From positions 3,410,001 to 3,474,000 of the forward strand of contig OZ252214.1 in NCBI GenBank assembly GCA_965248935.1: a stretch of DNA of 64,000 nucleotides. Reading direction: 5' to 3'. This DNA is from G032773895 sp965248935 (GTDB lineage Bacteria > Pseudomonadota > Gammaproteobacteria > Pseudomonadales > Cellvibrionaceae). Position numbers and translations under genes: made by a program. A model generated the notes under the pieces. It worked only from the letters and a program-made list of their open reading frames with translations. It searched no databases and was not told where the DNA came from. This document shows positions 32,243 through 40,781 of the stretch, one piece after another (positions within the stretch are counted from its first letter, which is position 1; each line of letters begins with the position of its first letter).

Positions 32243-33619
32243 TTATTTTTTCGGTGTGTTTGTTAATTCAGTAGGAGGCGGTTTAATTTCTATTCCGGCT
32301 TTGCTCATAGGCTTGAATGAACCAGCAGTTTCTGCCAGCTTATAACCACAGGAAGCCACTCGACTTTTAAAACCATAGTTTTCTAGGAAGTGGAAATATT
32401 CATCGCGGTAGGTTTCGCAGGAACGGGTGGAGTCTTCAGAGGTGGCGCAGCAACGCAGTGTTTCAGATAACGCCTTTTGGCCTGGAACACTGAATGTATT
32501 TGCTCTGGTGGGGTATAGCATAATGCTTTCGTTGCCAGCGAGTATGGGGCGCCAGGCAAATTGGCCATAAACGGCCCCAAAGTAACAGCCGGTATTTTCT
32601 TCGCAGCTTAAGCCGATATTTTCAACCCCTCGTACAGGGGCACATTGAGAATTAAAATATTCGAAAGGTTCATCGTTGTTCCAGGTGCAGCAGTCATATT
32701 CACTGTCGCCATTGACATCAGAACAATCGGTTTCAGTGGGGCGGTTGAAGGCTAAACAGTCGTCTTTGGTTGTGAACCTGTGGCACGCAGAGGATTCTGA
32801 TTGTGTATATTCAGAAGCGGGTTTAAAGGTTTGGCACCATTTAGGGCATCCAGGCCCATCGACATTGTAGTAGGCACGGGCAAAGTCACGCGGCCAAATT
32901 TCGAAGGGGGCCCCATCAAAACGATAACCACTTCCGTATAGGTCGGCCAACCCTAAATTATGGGCCACTTCATGAATAACAACGTTTTTTCGGTGGCGTA
33001 CTGAGTGCGTTTCTTCTTGGGAAGATTGTGTCCCTATATATATCACTTCACCGCCAGTTCCGCCATAACCTGATTCTGTCAGTACCACTTTAATCACTCC
33101 GGCCACGGAGGAGATATCACAGAGGTTATTGAGTTCTGTATTGATTAATTCGTTATTGCAATAAAAACCAGAACCTGAGCCGCCGCTTCCCTGACAGTTC
33201 AGTTGTGTTTCATCAAGGGTTAATGCGACTTTATAAAAGGCGAAGTGGCTTGTATATTGGTTAAATGGCTCAATGGTAAAAAATTGATTATTAATCGCAT
33301 CGTTTACAAGGGCGTCAAAGTGTGCTGCATCATTAAGGTTGACAAAAATCACTTTAAGCCCTGCGGTTTCTTCACCTAATACAGGGTGGCAACTTGCTAT
33401 TTCGGGGTAATCACCTGGGTTCACTTTTATTGGCCCGGTAAAGCCGGAGCTACTGCTTGAGGATGAACTGGAACTGCTGCTTGAGGATGAATTAGAGCTA
33501 CTGTTTGAGTATGAGTTAATAGGCGGTTGGCTGCCTGAGCTTCCCCCGCAAGATGTAATAAGAAAACAACATAGCCCTCCGCTTAGTAATCCCTTTAAAA
33601 CCCCTTTCCAATAATCCAT
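32243..33619 (-). CDS. Secreted zinc-metalloprotease lipoprotein with poly-Ser linker
   Basis: 458 residues. Lipoprotein signal with lipobox LITSC (Cys24), a Ser/Asn linker with an uninterrupted Ser run (about 44-58), then a metalloprotease domain: VVIHEVAHNLGLADLY gives HExxHxxGxxD with His216, Glu217, His220 and Asp226; a Met-turn-like ESIMLYP (Met367) follows. This is the metzincin-type layout with Asp as third ligand. The rest is Cys-rich (about 18 Cys), for disulfide bonding outside the cell. Function: probable cell-surface endopeptidase. A sister to the other Ser-linker exoenzymes here, fitting the organism's secretome style. Confidence 0.8.
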   Translation of the reverse strand: MDYWKGVLKGLLSGGLCCFLITSCGGSSGSQPPINSYSNSSSNSSSSSSSSSSSSSSSGFTGPIKVNPGDYPEIASCHPVLGEETAGLKVIFVNLNDAAHFDALVNDAINNQFFTIEPFNQYTSHFAFYKVALTLDETQLNCQGSGGSGSGFYCNNELINTELNNLCDISSVAGVIKVVLTESGYGGTGGEVIYIGTQSSQEETHSVRHRKNVVIHEVAHNLGLADLYGSGYRFDGAPFEIWPRDFARAYYNVDGPGCPKWCQTFKPASEYTQSESSACHRFTTKDDCLAFNRPTETDCSDVNGDSEYDCCTWNNDEPFEYFNSQCAPVRGVENIGLSCEENTGCYFGAVYGQFAWRPILAGNESIMLYPTRANTFSVPGQKALSETLRCCATSEDSTRSCETYRDEYFHFLENYGFKSRVASCGYKLAETAGSFKPMSKAGIEIKPPPTELTNTPKK

Positions 33620-34127
33620 AAAATTCCTTAAAAAATGCTATTCGCATTAATTTGTATTTTATTCTAATCAATTGCAAACCATATGTAAACGCACTTTACC
33701 ATTGGAGGTTACAGTTTATTAAAAAGGGCCTATTGCGGAACCCAAGGCTCAAAAAAATTACCACGGTAAAACCTGATGTGATTTCCTGATGATGTTCATA
33801 GGCCAAAATACAGTAGGACACGTACGTTTTTAAAAGACCTACAGGCTCTGCTGCGCTCACTATGATGCCACTCTACAGTGCTATAGAGCATCTACCGCAT
33901 TGTACACTTTTTTTATACATCTTCGAGCCGGTAAACGGTTTAGGCGCGCGAGCACAGGAAAGCTCGAACAACGTCTGTTTTCAAAAAATTGTTTTGCCTG
34001 TGTTAACCGCTTGCGTAACCAAATAAAAATTCTTTACTGACAACGCAACGGTTTTTGGATGGTTTCGATATTTGGCGCAGACTTCTTATTAAATACTGAA
34101 AAGGATACCTGCCACCCATTCACTGCA
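33620..34127. other. Intergenic region between the metalloprotease and DUF748 genes
   Basis: Contains no open frame worth reporting and no clear terminator for either minus-strand gene. Short patchy GC-rich stretches around 33830-34000 look like decayed sequence of unknown origin. Confidence 0.4.
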
Positions 34128-36116
34128 TTAAATTTTTATTTCAATTCTAGGAGAGGCTCCATCACTTAAGTCCAATTGAGGGGAACACAATAAAATGCGA
34201 GATGATTCTATATTCCCTGTCGATACCACGTATTCTTTGAAGGCTTTCTGACGTTTTTCAGCAATATTGGCTACTTTCTCCCGCAGGCTAGCGTCGTCGT
34301 TGATTGCCTTAGCGCTGGAGCCTATATCTTTATGTGTGGCGACACCACATACTTTTACTACGGTTTTAGGTTTATCTTTCATTAACTGGGTAAACTGCTC
34401 AACATACTTTGTGTGCGCCTCATTAATTTTAATTTCTCCAGGGGCATAAGGTAAATTTTCAAATCGCAGTTTGAGCGCGTATTCACCCGCGCTTTTCGCT
34501 ACAGAAATAACATTGGCATAGGGCACAAATGTTTTCATCAGGTAGGATGTTGTTGCTTTCATAATCGCTTTTTTCGCTAGCAAATGAATAAAGCTATTGA
34601 TTCCAAATGATGGGTCATCGGCCCTACCGGATAAAGGAATATTAAGGTTTATATCGCCTTTACCATCCTTTAACATGCCTAAAGCCACATTAAGAGGAAT
34701 AACCGCTTGATCCTTTAAAGAAGATTTTTGGTATTGGTCTGCTGAGCTTAAGTCGGTTCCTCTAAGCCCTAAACTTACTTTCCCATTGATTTCATCATTT
34801 TCAACCAAAACATTTAGGTCCGTATCTAATTGCCCTGCTTTAATTTCTATCCCCAAAACTTGGCTCATATAAGGTGAGATTTTTGGCAGCGAAAGCTCGG
34901 ATACGTTTGCCTTTAATGACCCATTTATCGCTTCTGAAAATAAAGCAGCATTACCCTCTAGGGTTATTCGTGAAAATTCATCGACTAGAAGGTCGGCTTT
35001 TAAGGGGGTTAAATGGGTTATGTGATTTGAGTCAATATTTCCTATTTCAACGGTATTTATTTGGTATTTTTGCGCATATACGGGCGAAACACTTTTGTCC
35101 GTAATCGATACGTTATTGCTGCCAGATAAAAAGATAGATTGAATGCTATAGGAAACTTTTTCTTTCTCCACCGGCTCTTTTTGTTCTGCCTCAGAAGCCG
35201 CGCCGGAGGAAAAGTCAAGATCAGCCAAGTTGGCCAGCTTGCCCTCTTGGGTCTTTTCTATAATGGCATCCAAACCGAGCAAATAAATAGACGGCAGGTA
35301 AAGCTGGTTTTCTGAAAATGTAACCGTATCCGTTGTTAAACTTTCAAGTGAAGCCAAGGGTTTAGACGCTTCTTCTGTTGAGAGAAGAGTGGAAAATCGA
35401 ATTTTTTCCCAAACCAAATTAGATAAGGTCATCTCGTTATCGTTAAGCGATAGGTTAACCTTTTCTGCGGCTAGGTTATCCCAGTGTACTAACTCTGCCT
35501 TGTCCTTCTCTATAAGGGTTGTCTCCTTTAAGGCAAGGCTTTCTATTACCAGTTTATTCATCCCGGCTAATGAAAAATCACTTAGAGTCAGGTTTTCTGT
35601 TTGCAAACGTAAGCGTCGTATTTTACTGTCACTTTCTAAGTCCACTTCAAGCGTAATATCCTCTAACTCGGTTAAAGGAGAGTGTACTAATAAACTGGAC
35701 GGGGTTGATTTCTCATTTTTTTGCTCTTCAGCCGATGGTGGAATAGGTATTCCCGCTACAATCAATTGATTCTCACGGTGAATAATTTTTATATATACCC
35801 CACTGAGACTGAGACGTTGAAAGTTAATTTCGCCGTTTAACAAGGCTTTTAAGGCAAAGTCCACTTCTAGCGAATTCAGTGATAATGTCACGGTGTTATC
35901 GCTGGTTATTTTTAAATCGTCTACTGTGAACTTTGCCAAAAATGGATTAAAGTTCACTTTTGATTGGTCTGACATTTCCAGGTGATAGGGCTTTAACTGC
36001 TGGTTGGCAATGCCCGCAGCAATATAAGGAAACATGCCCCAGGTGACGGCCAAGATTAGCAATAGCAATAAAAGAATTACCGTTAACGTTTTAAAAACAA
36101 TTTTTACAACTTTCAT
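34128..36116 (-). CDS. DUF748 domain protein (AsmA-related envelope protein)
   Basis: 662 residues. One N-terminal transmembrane helix (VILLLLLLILAVTWGMFPYI), then the AsmA-like chorein-type beta repeats of DUF748 (FNPFLAKFTVDDLKI, GEINFQRLSLSGVYIKI, PLTELEDITLEVDLES). The last about 100 residues turn to an OmpA-like fold (LMKDKPKTVVKVCGV, ASLREKVANIAEKRQKAF). Members span the periplasm and are thought to help lipid movement or outer-membrane assembly. Slightly shorter than the giant members (about 1000). No clear operon partner. Confidence 0.85.
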   Translation of the reverse strand: MKVVKIVFKTLTVILLLLLLILAVTWGMFPYIAAGIANQQLKPYHLEMSDQSKVNFNPFLAKFTVDDLKITSDNTVTLSLNSLEVDFALKALLNGEINFQRLSLSGVYIKIIHRENQLIVAGIPIPPSAEEQKNEKSTPSSLLVHSPLTELEDITLEVDLESDSKIRRLRLQTENLTLSDFSLAGMNKLVIESLALKETTLIEKDKAELVHWDNLAAEKVNLSLNDNEMTLSNLVWEKIRFSTLLSTEEASKPLASLESLTTDTVTFSENQLYLPSIYLLGLDAIIEKTQEGKLANLADLDFSSGAASEAEQKEPVEKEKVSYSIQSIFLSGSNNVSITDKSVSPVYAQKYQINTVEIGNIDSNHITHLTPLKADLLVDEFSRITLEGNAALFSEAINGSLKANVSELSLPKISPYMSQVLGIEIKAGQLDTDLNVLVENDEINGKVSLGLRGTDLSSADQYQKSSLKDQAVIPLNVALGMLKDGKGDINLNIPLSGRADDPSFGINSFIHLLAKKAIMKATTSYLMKTFVPYANVISVAKSAGEYALKLRFENLPYAPGEIKINEAHTKYVEQFTQLMKDKPKTVVKVCGVATHKDIGSSAKAINDDASLREKVANIAEKRQKAFKEYVVSTGNIESSRILLCSPQLDLSDGASPRIEIKI

Positions 36117-36163
36117 AGGTGAAGGGTATCAAACTAGGTTATCAGTGTGTGGGGGGCATCATC

Positions 36164-36471
36164 CTAGGGCCTGTTGACATCCATTAAATATCACTGCCTG
36201 AGCTATTTTTTATCCAGCTAGGCAGAGGGAGCGAAGTTTAGCTGGCCTAAATGAGCAACCGATAACGTAGCTGGGTGAAAAATAGCCCAGGCCCGAAGGG
36301 TTGCGGCTGAAAAAACGCCACTTGTCGTCGCCTATATGGATATAGGCGAGGGGCGTGAGCAGAAGCTTTGCTCATCGTTCATTTAGAATAACTAAACTTC
36401 TCTCTTCGCGCCTAAATTGGCGCTTTTTCAGTCACAACAGTGACAATTTAATGGGTGTGAACAGGCTCTAG
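36164..36471. mobile_element. 308-bp MITE-like element with long terminal inverted repeats and nested hairpins
   Basis: The two ends are about 33-bp inverted copies with about 5 mismatches: the left runs from CTAGGGCCTGTTGACATCC (36164) to TATCACTG (36195), the right from CAGTGACAATTTAATG (36438) to GAACAGGCTCTAG (36471). Inside, GAGCTATTTTTTATCCAGCT pairs with AGCTGGGTGAAAAATAGCCC; GCCTATAT/ATATAGGC and TGAGCA/TGCTCA form smaller hairpins; CTGAAAAAACGCC pairs with GGCGCTTTTTCAG. No coding capacity. The same CTAGGGCCTGTT end recurs at 40659 and, as TAGGGCCTGTTGA, at 38396, so it belongs to a dispersed family. Confidence 0.82.
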
Positions 36472-36555
36472 TGCCTTTGCCCTGTTTATATTCGGTTTTC
36501 TTCCTTTTACAACGCTATTTCTGGTTTTGGGGCTAATGTGTATTTTTAGCGTTTT

Positions 36556-36915
36556 TTGTACACCACTTTTATTGCTCTAGATGTAACCCATACTTGGAAA
36601 AGGCGTATTGGCTATGCAGCATTATCATGGGCGTGCTTATTGTACTCTATCGTCCAGAAAGTTTTAACTACCCGCAGCTATTTTCCGCCAATGCTCTGCA
36701 CCCGCAAGGAAAGTCCTTCGAGTTGCATTATTTCTGGGGCTGCCAATATAGCGGTTTATGCTCTAGCGGGGCTAGCCTATGGAGCCATTTATATGCTCAC
36801 AAAAAATGAATTTATCCTGTTTTTGTCCATTTTGCGGTTAATGCTCTTCATTTCTCCTTTTTCACTTACCCTTTATAAATACTCCCCGCAAACAAAAGAC
36901 TATATATTTCAATAA
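36556..36915 (+). CDS. Possible small membrane protein
   Basis: A 119-codon frame from a TTG, with two hydrophobic segments (AALSWACLLYSIVQ, IAVYALAGLAYGAIYML) and a third (FILFLSILRLMLFISPF). The hydrophobic pattern is protein-like, but there is no ribosome-binding site or known family and an overlapping frame is also hydrophobic. Could be the relic of a membrane-protein gene damaged near the MITE. Confidence 0.25.
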   Translation: MYTTFIALDVTHTWKRRIGYAALSWACLLYSIVQKVLTTRSYFPPMLCTRKESPSSCIISGAANIAVYALAGLAYGAIYMLTKNEFILFLSILRLMLFISPFSLTLYKYSPQTKDYIFQ

Positions 36916-37046
36916 GTTAGAATAAAACGTCTTCAAAGATGCTATTTTTTTAACATTAAATATGTTGCATATTAAATAGCGGACTGCTAATTTAATAACA
37001 TACGTTACAAAAACAACATATGCGAAAAAACATTGGGAGATCGACT

Positions 37047-37664
37047 ATGAATATCTATATAGACAAAAATCTACCGCTACCAAGTTGGGTTTTACTTATA
37101 CCCTGCGCCGCTTTCATGACCTTGTTAATGTTTGCGTTTATGGCTCAGCTTATATCGATGGTTGAGGTGGATATCAATGATGTTGAAGACGCCCTCCCCT
37201 TACCTCCAATTCATTTTGAAGAACGTGATTTAGTCACCTATAAAAATACCAAGCCGGTAAAACCTATAGAGCCAACGCTTCCGCCAGAGTTACCTTCTGC
37301 ACCGCCTGAGTCATCGCAATATGCAACACCAAAAATTGAATTCAATAAATATAAACCGAACAAATTTAAGACTTCTATGTATGGAAGCTCTCCTATGCCC
37401 ATCGCCACGGTACAGGTTGGAGCGAAATACCCAACGAGAGCTTTAATAAAAGGCATAGAGGGGTTTGTCGATGTCCGTTTTGATGTAACTGCCTATGGCA
37501 CAACGGAAAATATCAGGGTTATTTCTGCTAAACCGGCTTCGGTATTTGACCGTGCTGCGATAGCAGCGGTAAAAAGATGGAAGTTTCAACCGGCAACTTA
37601 CAATGGTACGCCACAAGGCTACCAGGGTTTGACTAATCGCATACGGTTCGAAATACAAAAATAA
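37047..37664 (+). CDS. TonB family protein
   Basis: 205 residues. N-terminal transmembrane anchor (PSWVLLIPCAAFMTLLMF), a proline-rich periplasmic spacer (KPVKPIEPTLPPELPSAPPE), and a C-terminal TonB domain: YPTRALIKGIEGFVDVRFDV, and DRAAIAAVKRWKFQPATYNG. It passes proton-motive energy from ExbBD to TonB-dependent outer-membrane receptors. No exbB/exbD is adjacent, so it is an orphan TonB. The ATG at 37047 has GGGAGA 6 nt before it; an earlier frame start (37020) has no site. Confidence 0.9.
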   Translation: MNIYIDKNLPLPSWVLLIPCAAFMTLLMFAFMAQLISMVEVDINDVEDALPLPPIHFEERDLVTYKNTKPVKPIEPTLPPELPSAPPESSQYATPKIEFNKYKPNKFKTSMYGSSPMPIATVQVGAKYPTRALIKGIEGFVDVRFDVTAYGTTENIRVISAKPASVFDRAAIAAVKRWKFQPATYNGTPQGYQGLTNRIRFEIQK

Positions 37665-37877
37665 CTGCACATTGCTGTTCTTATTTTCTGTATAAACAGT
37701 TTTTACTTTCTGCCTACACCTCTAACCTTACTTTGCGTCATGCTTATTATAAGTTGGCGTTTTTTTGTCTTTCAACAAAATAATTATGGTTCAATTTCTT
37801 ATCCAACATAAAGTATTTGACTCTGTGTTACAATCGTTGCGCTTCTTATCTTTGGACCCACTCAGTAGACCCTCGCA

Positions 37878-38351
37878 GTGAAAAAAATAGCCATTTTTGC
37901 CGATGTACAAAATATTTACTATACCACTCGCCAAGCTTTTGGTTGCCAATTCAATTATCGCGCACTGTGGGGAAAAGTAAGTGCGCAAGGCGAAATAATA
38001 TCTGCCACCGCTTACGCGATTCATAAGGGTGACGACAATCAACTTAAATTTCAAAATGCATTAAAATACATTGGGTTTAATGTGCGCTTAAAACCTTTTA
38101 TTCAACGCAGTGATGGTTCCGCAAAGGGTGATTGGGACGTTGGCATTGCGATTGATGTTATGGAAATATCACCGACGGTGGATACGGTTGTCCTCCTCTC
38201 TGGGGATGGCGATTTCGATTTGCTGCTGGAAAAAATAAAACGAAACTGGGCGGTCACTACGGAGGTCTATGGCGTAAAAGAGCTAACGGCTAATTCGCTT
38301 ATTGATTCTGCTGATTTTTTTTACCCCATTGAAAAAGAGCTTTTGATGTAA
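37878..38351 (+). CDS. NYN-domain protein (LabA/DUF88 type)
   Basis: 157 residues. KKIAIFADVQNIYYTTRQ contains the first metal Asp of the PIN-like NYN nuclease fold; KGDWDVGIAIDVME and VVLLSGDGDFDLLLEKI carry the other acidic residues, so the metal site is complete. NYN proteins process or degrade RNA. The start is GTG at 37878, since the conserved KKIAIFAD begins right there. It stands alone; upstream is the tonB-like gene, 214 bp away. Confidence 0.88.
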   Translation: MKKIAIFADVQNIYYTTRQAFGCQFNYRALWGKVSAQGEIISATAYAIHKGDDNQLKFQNALKYIGFNVRLKPFIQRSDGSAKGDWDVGIAIDVMEISPTVDTVVLLSGDGDFDLLLEKIKRNWAVTTEVYGVKELTANSLIDSADFFYPIEKELLM

Positions 38352-38368
38352 TGCAAGGTAAATGCCCT

Positions 38369-38410
38369 AGGGCTGATTAAGTGGGGCCTATTAAGTAGGG
38401 CCTGTTGAAG
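38369..38410 (+). repeat. Three 14-bp tandem repeats related to the MITE end
   Basis: AGGGCTGATTAAGT (38369-38382), GGGGCCTATTAAGT (38383-38396), AGGGCCTGTTGAAG (38397-38410). The third unit, read with the T before it (38396-38408), is TAGGGCCTGTTGA, the same bases as the outer end of the MITE-like element at 36165. Confidence 0.6.
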
Positions 38411-38419
38411 CAGGTAGTA

Positions 38420-39181
38420 TTAATCCAGATAACGGCTCGCCCAACTTGCAATAACATTCGCCGTATAGATGGCATCGTCTTTATTTGTCAATAAATGGTC
38501 TGCATCCTCCAAACTCACAAAGCTTTTTGGGTGCATAGCCGCCGTATAAATTTTTTCCGCTTCGCTAATCGAAACGATTTTATCTACAGGAGAATGAAAG
38601 ACCAAAAGCGCTTTGCGAAGGTCTGCAATATGCTTTGCGTCCACTGAATTTCGAATATCTTCCAAGAATTGTCTTTTAATGGTGAATGTCCGTCCACCGA
38701 GGTCCACTTCCGCTGCCCCCTCTTCTTCAATATCTTGGATATCACATAAGAATTGCTTGGCAATATGCTCCGGGTCAGCAGGTGAGCCAATGGTCACCAC
38801 GCCAAGCGCTTCGGAAATATGATGTGCCGCAGCTAATACGGCGGTCCCACCAAGGCTGTGCCCAATAAGCAAACGGGGCGCCTTGTATTCACTGCGCAAA
38901 AAGTTAGCTGCGGCCACAAGATCACCGACATTAGAAGAAAAGTTGGTATTTGAAAAGTCCCCATCACTGCCGCCAAGGCCGGTAAAGTCAAAACGCAATA
39001 CGGCATACCCCCGTTCTACCAAAGCCCTGGCAATACGTGAGGCAGAAGCGATATTTTTACCGCAGGTAAAACAATGGGCCATAAGAACATAGGCTTTGCT
39101 CTCAGATTCAGGCTGCTCTAGCAACCCTGCCAGCGTATCGCCGGTTTCTCCTTCGAAGGTCAGTTTAGTTCTAAGGGGCAT
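38420..39181 (-). CDS. Alpha/beta hydrolase
   Basis: 253 residues. MPLRTKLTFEGETGDTLAG start, oxyanion region VLMAHCFTCGKNIAS, FDFTGLGGSDG, the nucleophile elbow LLIGHSLGGTAVLAAA (Ser of GHSLGG), acidic VDKIVSISEAEK and the final His in EDADHLLT. It is like the N-terminal hydrolase half of the hydrolase-OsmC fusions but stands alone here. Natural substrate unknown. Confidence 0.88.
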   Translation of the reverse strand: MPLRTKLTFEGETGDTLAGLLEQPESESKAYVLMAHCFTCGKNIASASRIARALVERGYAVLRFDFTGLGGSDGDFSNTNFSSNVGDLVAAANFLRSEYKAPRLLIGHSLGGTAVLAAAHHISEALGVVTIGSPADPEHIAKQFLCDIQDIEEEGAAEVDLGGRTFTIKRQFLEDIRNSVDAKHIADLRKALLVFHSPVDKIVSISEAEKIYTAAMHPKSFVSLEDADHLLTNKDDAIYTANVIASWASRYLD

Positions 39182-39251
39182 ATCAATTTTCGCTTTTTGG
39201 CCAACAATATATTAAAAACAGTAGGTTACGCTTAATCGCCAAAAGTATATC

Positions 39252-39279
39252 AGCTTATTTCTATATCTCGAAATAAGCT
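39252..39279. repeat. 10-bp perfect hairpin in the hydrolase/39459 promoter gap
   Basis: AGCTTATTTC (39252-39261) and GAAATAAGCT (39270-39279) are exact inverted copies around an 8-nt loop. There is no T-tract, so it is not a normal terminator; it could be an operator between the divergent genes. Confidence 0.5.
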
Positions 39280-39458
39280 TTAGATCGCCAAGCTATCAAA
39301 ACGCATTTTGGTATATCAATTTTTATCGACTCAATTGGATAAACCCCTCTAAACTTTAAGAAACCCCTACTCTTATTGGTAACATTTGTTCACACCTAAA
39401 CCAATTCAAAAGAAGAGTCATAGGGATGTATATTGTGCTGTGAAATGTGGAAAAATAA

Positions 39459-40661
39459 ATGAGCCTAAACGCCAACTCTGATCAAGTTCCTGCCTCACTT
39501 TCAAATTTTCAAATATTTGATAGCGCTTGGGAGAAAGTACTTTTTGGCCTCTCTGAGGTGATACGTGACAATATATCTAAATCCGCAGAGCAAACACTCG
39601 ATATTTCTTGCCAATTTTTTGAAAATGACGTTTCCGATGTGCTGACCGATTTCCAACATCTTTACCTGGAAAACCCAGAACTCGATAAGTACAAAAATGC
39701 CATTAATGATAGTGTCGATGACCTGTTCGACAAAGCCTGTGACCCACATTTTAAACTGGAGGACTTGGCAGATAGCGATATTGATCAAAAACATGCCAGC
39801 GAACGCGATAGCTTAGCCGCCTTACAGAAGGACTTAGAGGCTTTGGTGACACAAGATACCATCGTTAAAGAGCGGCTGGTGCCCGTTATGCAGAGTATGC
39901 AGTACGAGGATATTGTTATTAACCAAATCAGACGACTCACCGAAAACTGGCGTTACGCTATTGCAGTACTAAACCAGACGGGCGAAATAAACTATGCCGA
40001 TGTACTTAAACAATTTTTAAATAACCTATCCACGGAAGATGAAGTTCGCTTCTTTTATAAACACGTATTACGAAAAACCTTGGTTAACCTAGCCGAAGAA
40101 GAACTGATTCCACTAGATGATCGCATTTGCGATCATAAAATATGGGGCAAAGAAGATTTAATGGAAAGGTTTGTCAAATATTCCAACCTGTTTCTTACAT
40201 CCTGCATCGCTAAAACTCAGCGACCATTTGAAGAATTAATGCATCTTATGCGTTTAGCCAACAAAGAATCTGACGAAATGAAGTATCTTTTCAGCAATCA
40301 AACAGAAACATTTGACAGTGTTATGGCCGTAATAGAAAAATACAAAAGCTCAGATAGTTTTGAAATGGCAAATAAACTGCAAAGTCTCTTAGACTCAAAG
40401 CAAAATGCAAACAATACAGTAGACACTCTTGTTCACGATTTAATGGTAACCATGCAAGCCCAGGATAGTATTCACCAATATATTGAAAATATGATTAAAT
40501 TAACAAATTGCTGGTGGGAGATAAGGGAAGATGTGCCAATCAAAAAGCCAATCAATAGCGCCCTTTGGGGAAAGTATAAAACACATATGCTGGCAAACCT
40601 ATCTCTCGATACCGAGAGGAATGTGATAAAAAGTGTGTTCCAAGATATCCACCTAAACTAG
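39459..40661 (+). CDS. Helical protein with two CheZ-like D-x3-N/Q motifs
   Basis: 400 residues, almost entirely helical, no signal peptide. Two segments look like the phosphatase helix of CheY phosphatases: MQSMQYEDIVINQIRRL with Asp151 and Asn155, and MQAQDSIHQYIENMIKL with Asp336 and Gln340. CheZ uses D-x3-Q and CheC/CheX use E-x2-N to attack the phosphoryl group of CheY. The two motifs sit near the ends of homologous-looking helical halves (both followed by an N/C-W tryptophan, TENW and NCWWE). No chemotaxis genes are adjacent. I do not claim a family; this is a motif-based inference. The stop codon overlaps a MITE-like end (40659). Confidence 0.55.
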   Translation: MSLNANSDQVPASLSNFQIFDSAWEKVLFGLSEVIRDNISKSAEQTLDISCQFFENDVSDVLTDFQHLYLENPELDKYKNAINDSVDDLFDKACDPHFKLEDLADSDIDQKHASERDSLAALQKDLEALVTQDTIVKERLVPVMQSMQYEDIVINQIRRLTENWRYAIAVLNQTGEINYADVLKQFLNNLSTEDEVRFFYKHVLRKTLVNLAEEELIPLDDRICDHKIWGKEDLMERFVKYSNLFLTSCIAKTQRPFEELMHLMRLANKESDEMKYLFSNQTETFDSVMAVIEKYKSSDSFEMANKLQSLLDSKQNANNTVDTLVHDLMVTMQAQDSIHQYIENMIKLTNCWWEIREDVPIKKPINSALWGKYKTHMLANLSLDTERNVIKSVFQDIHLN

Positions 40662-40673
40662 GGCCTGTTAACA
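40659..40673 (+). repeat. MITE-end fragment overlapping a stop codon
   Basis: CTAGGGCCTGTTAAC matches the first 15 bases of the MITE-like element at 36164 with one difference. It supplies the TAG stop of the preceding gene. A lone terminus rather than a whole element. Confidence 0.5.
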
Positions 40674-40781
40674 CAATCAATGCTCATCAGGATAAGGCTT
40701 TACAACACTTACTAGGTAATAATGAATAAAAGTGGCGGAAATTTCCACTGCCCATAGCGACAAGGAGGTATAATTTCCCAC

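Noticed and set aside
32030..32345. Hydrophobic short frames rich in Phe, Val and Cys
   Set aside because: Produced by the T/G-rich tract at the 3' side of the metalloprotease gene; overlap its coding end on the other strand.
36594..36809. 71-codon frame inside the possible small membrane-protein gene
   Set aside because: Overlaps another frame of similar hydrophobic nature and has no start signal; at best one of the two is real.
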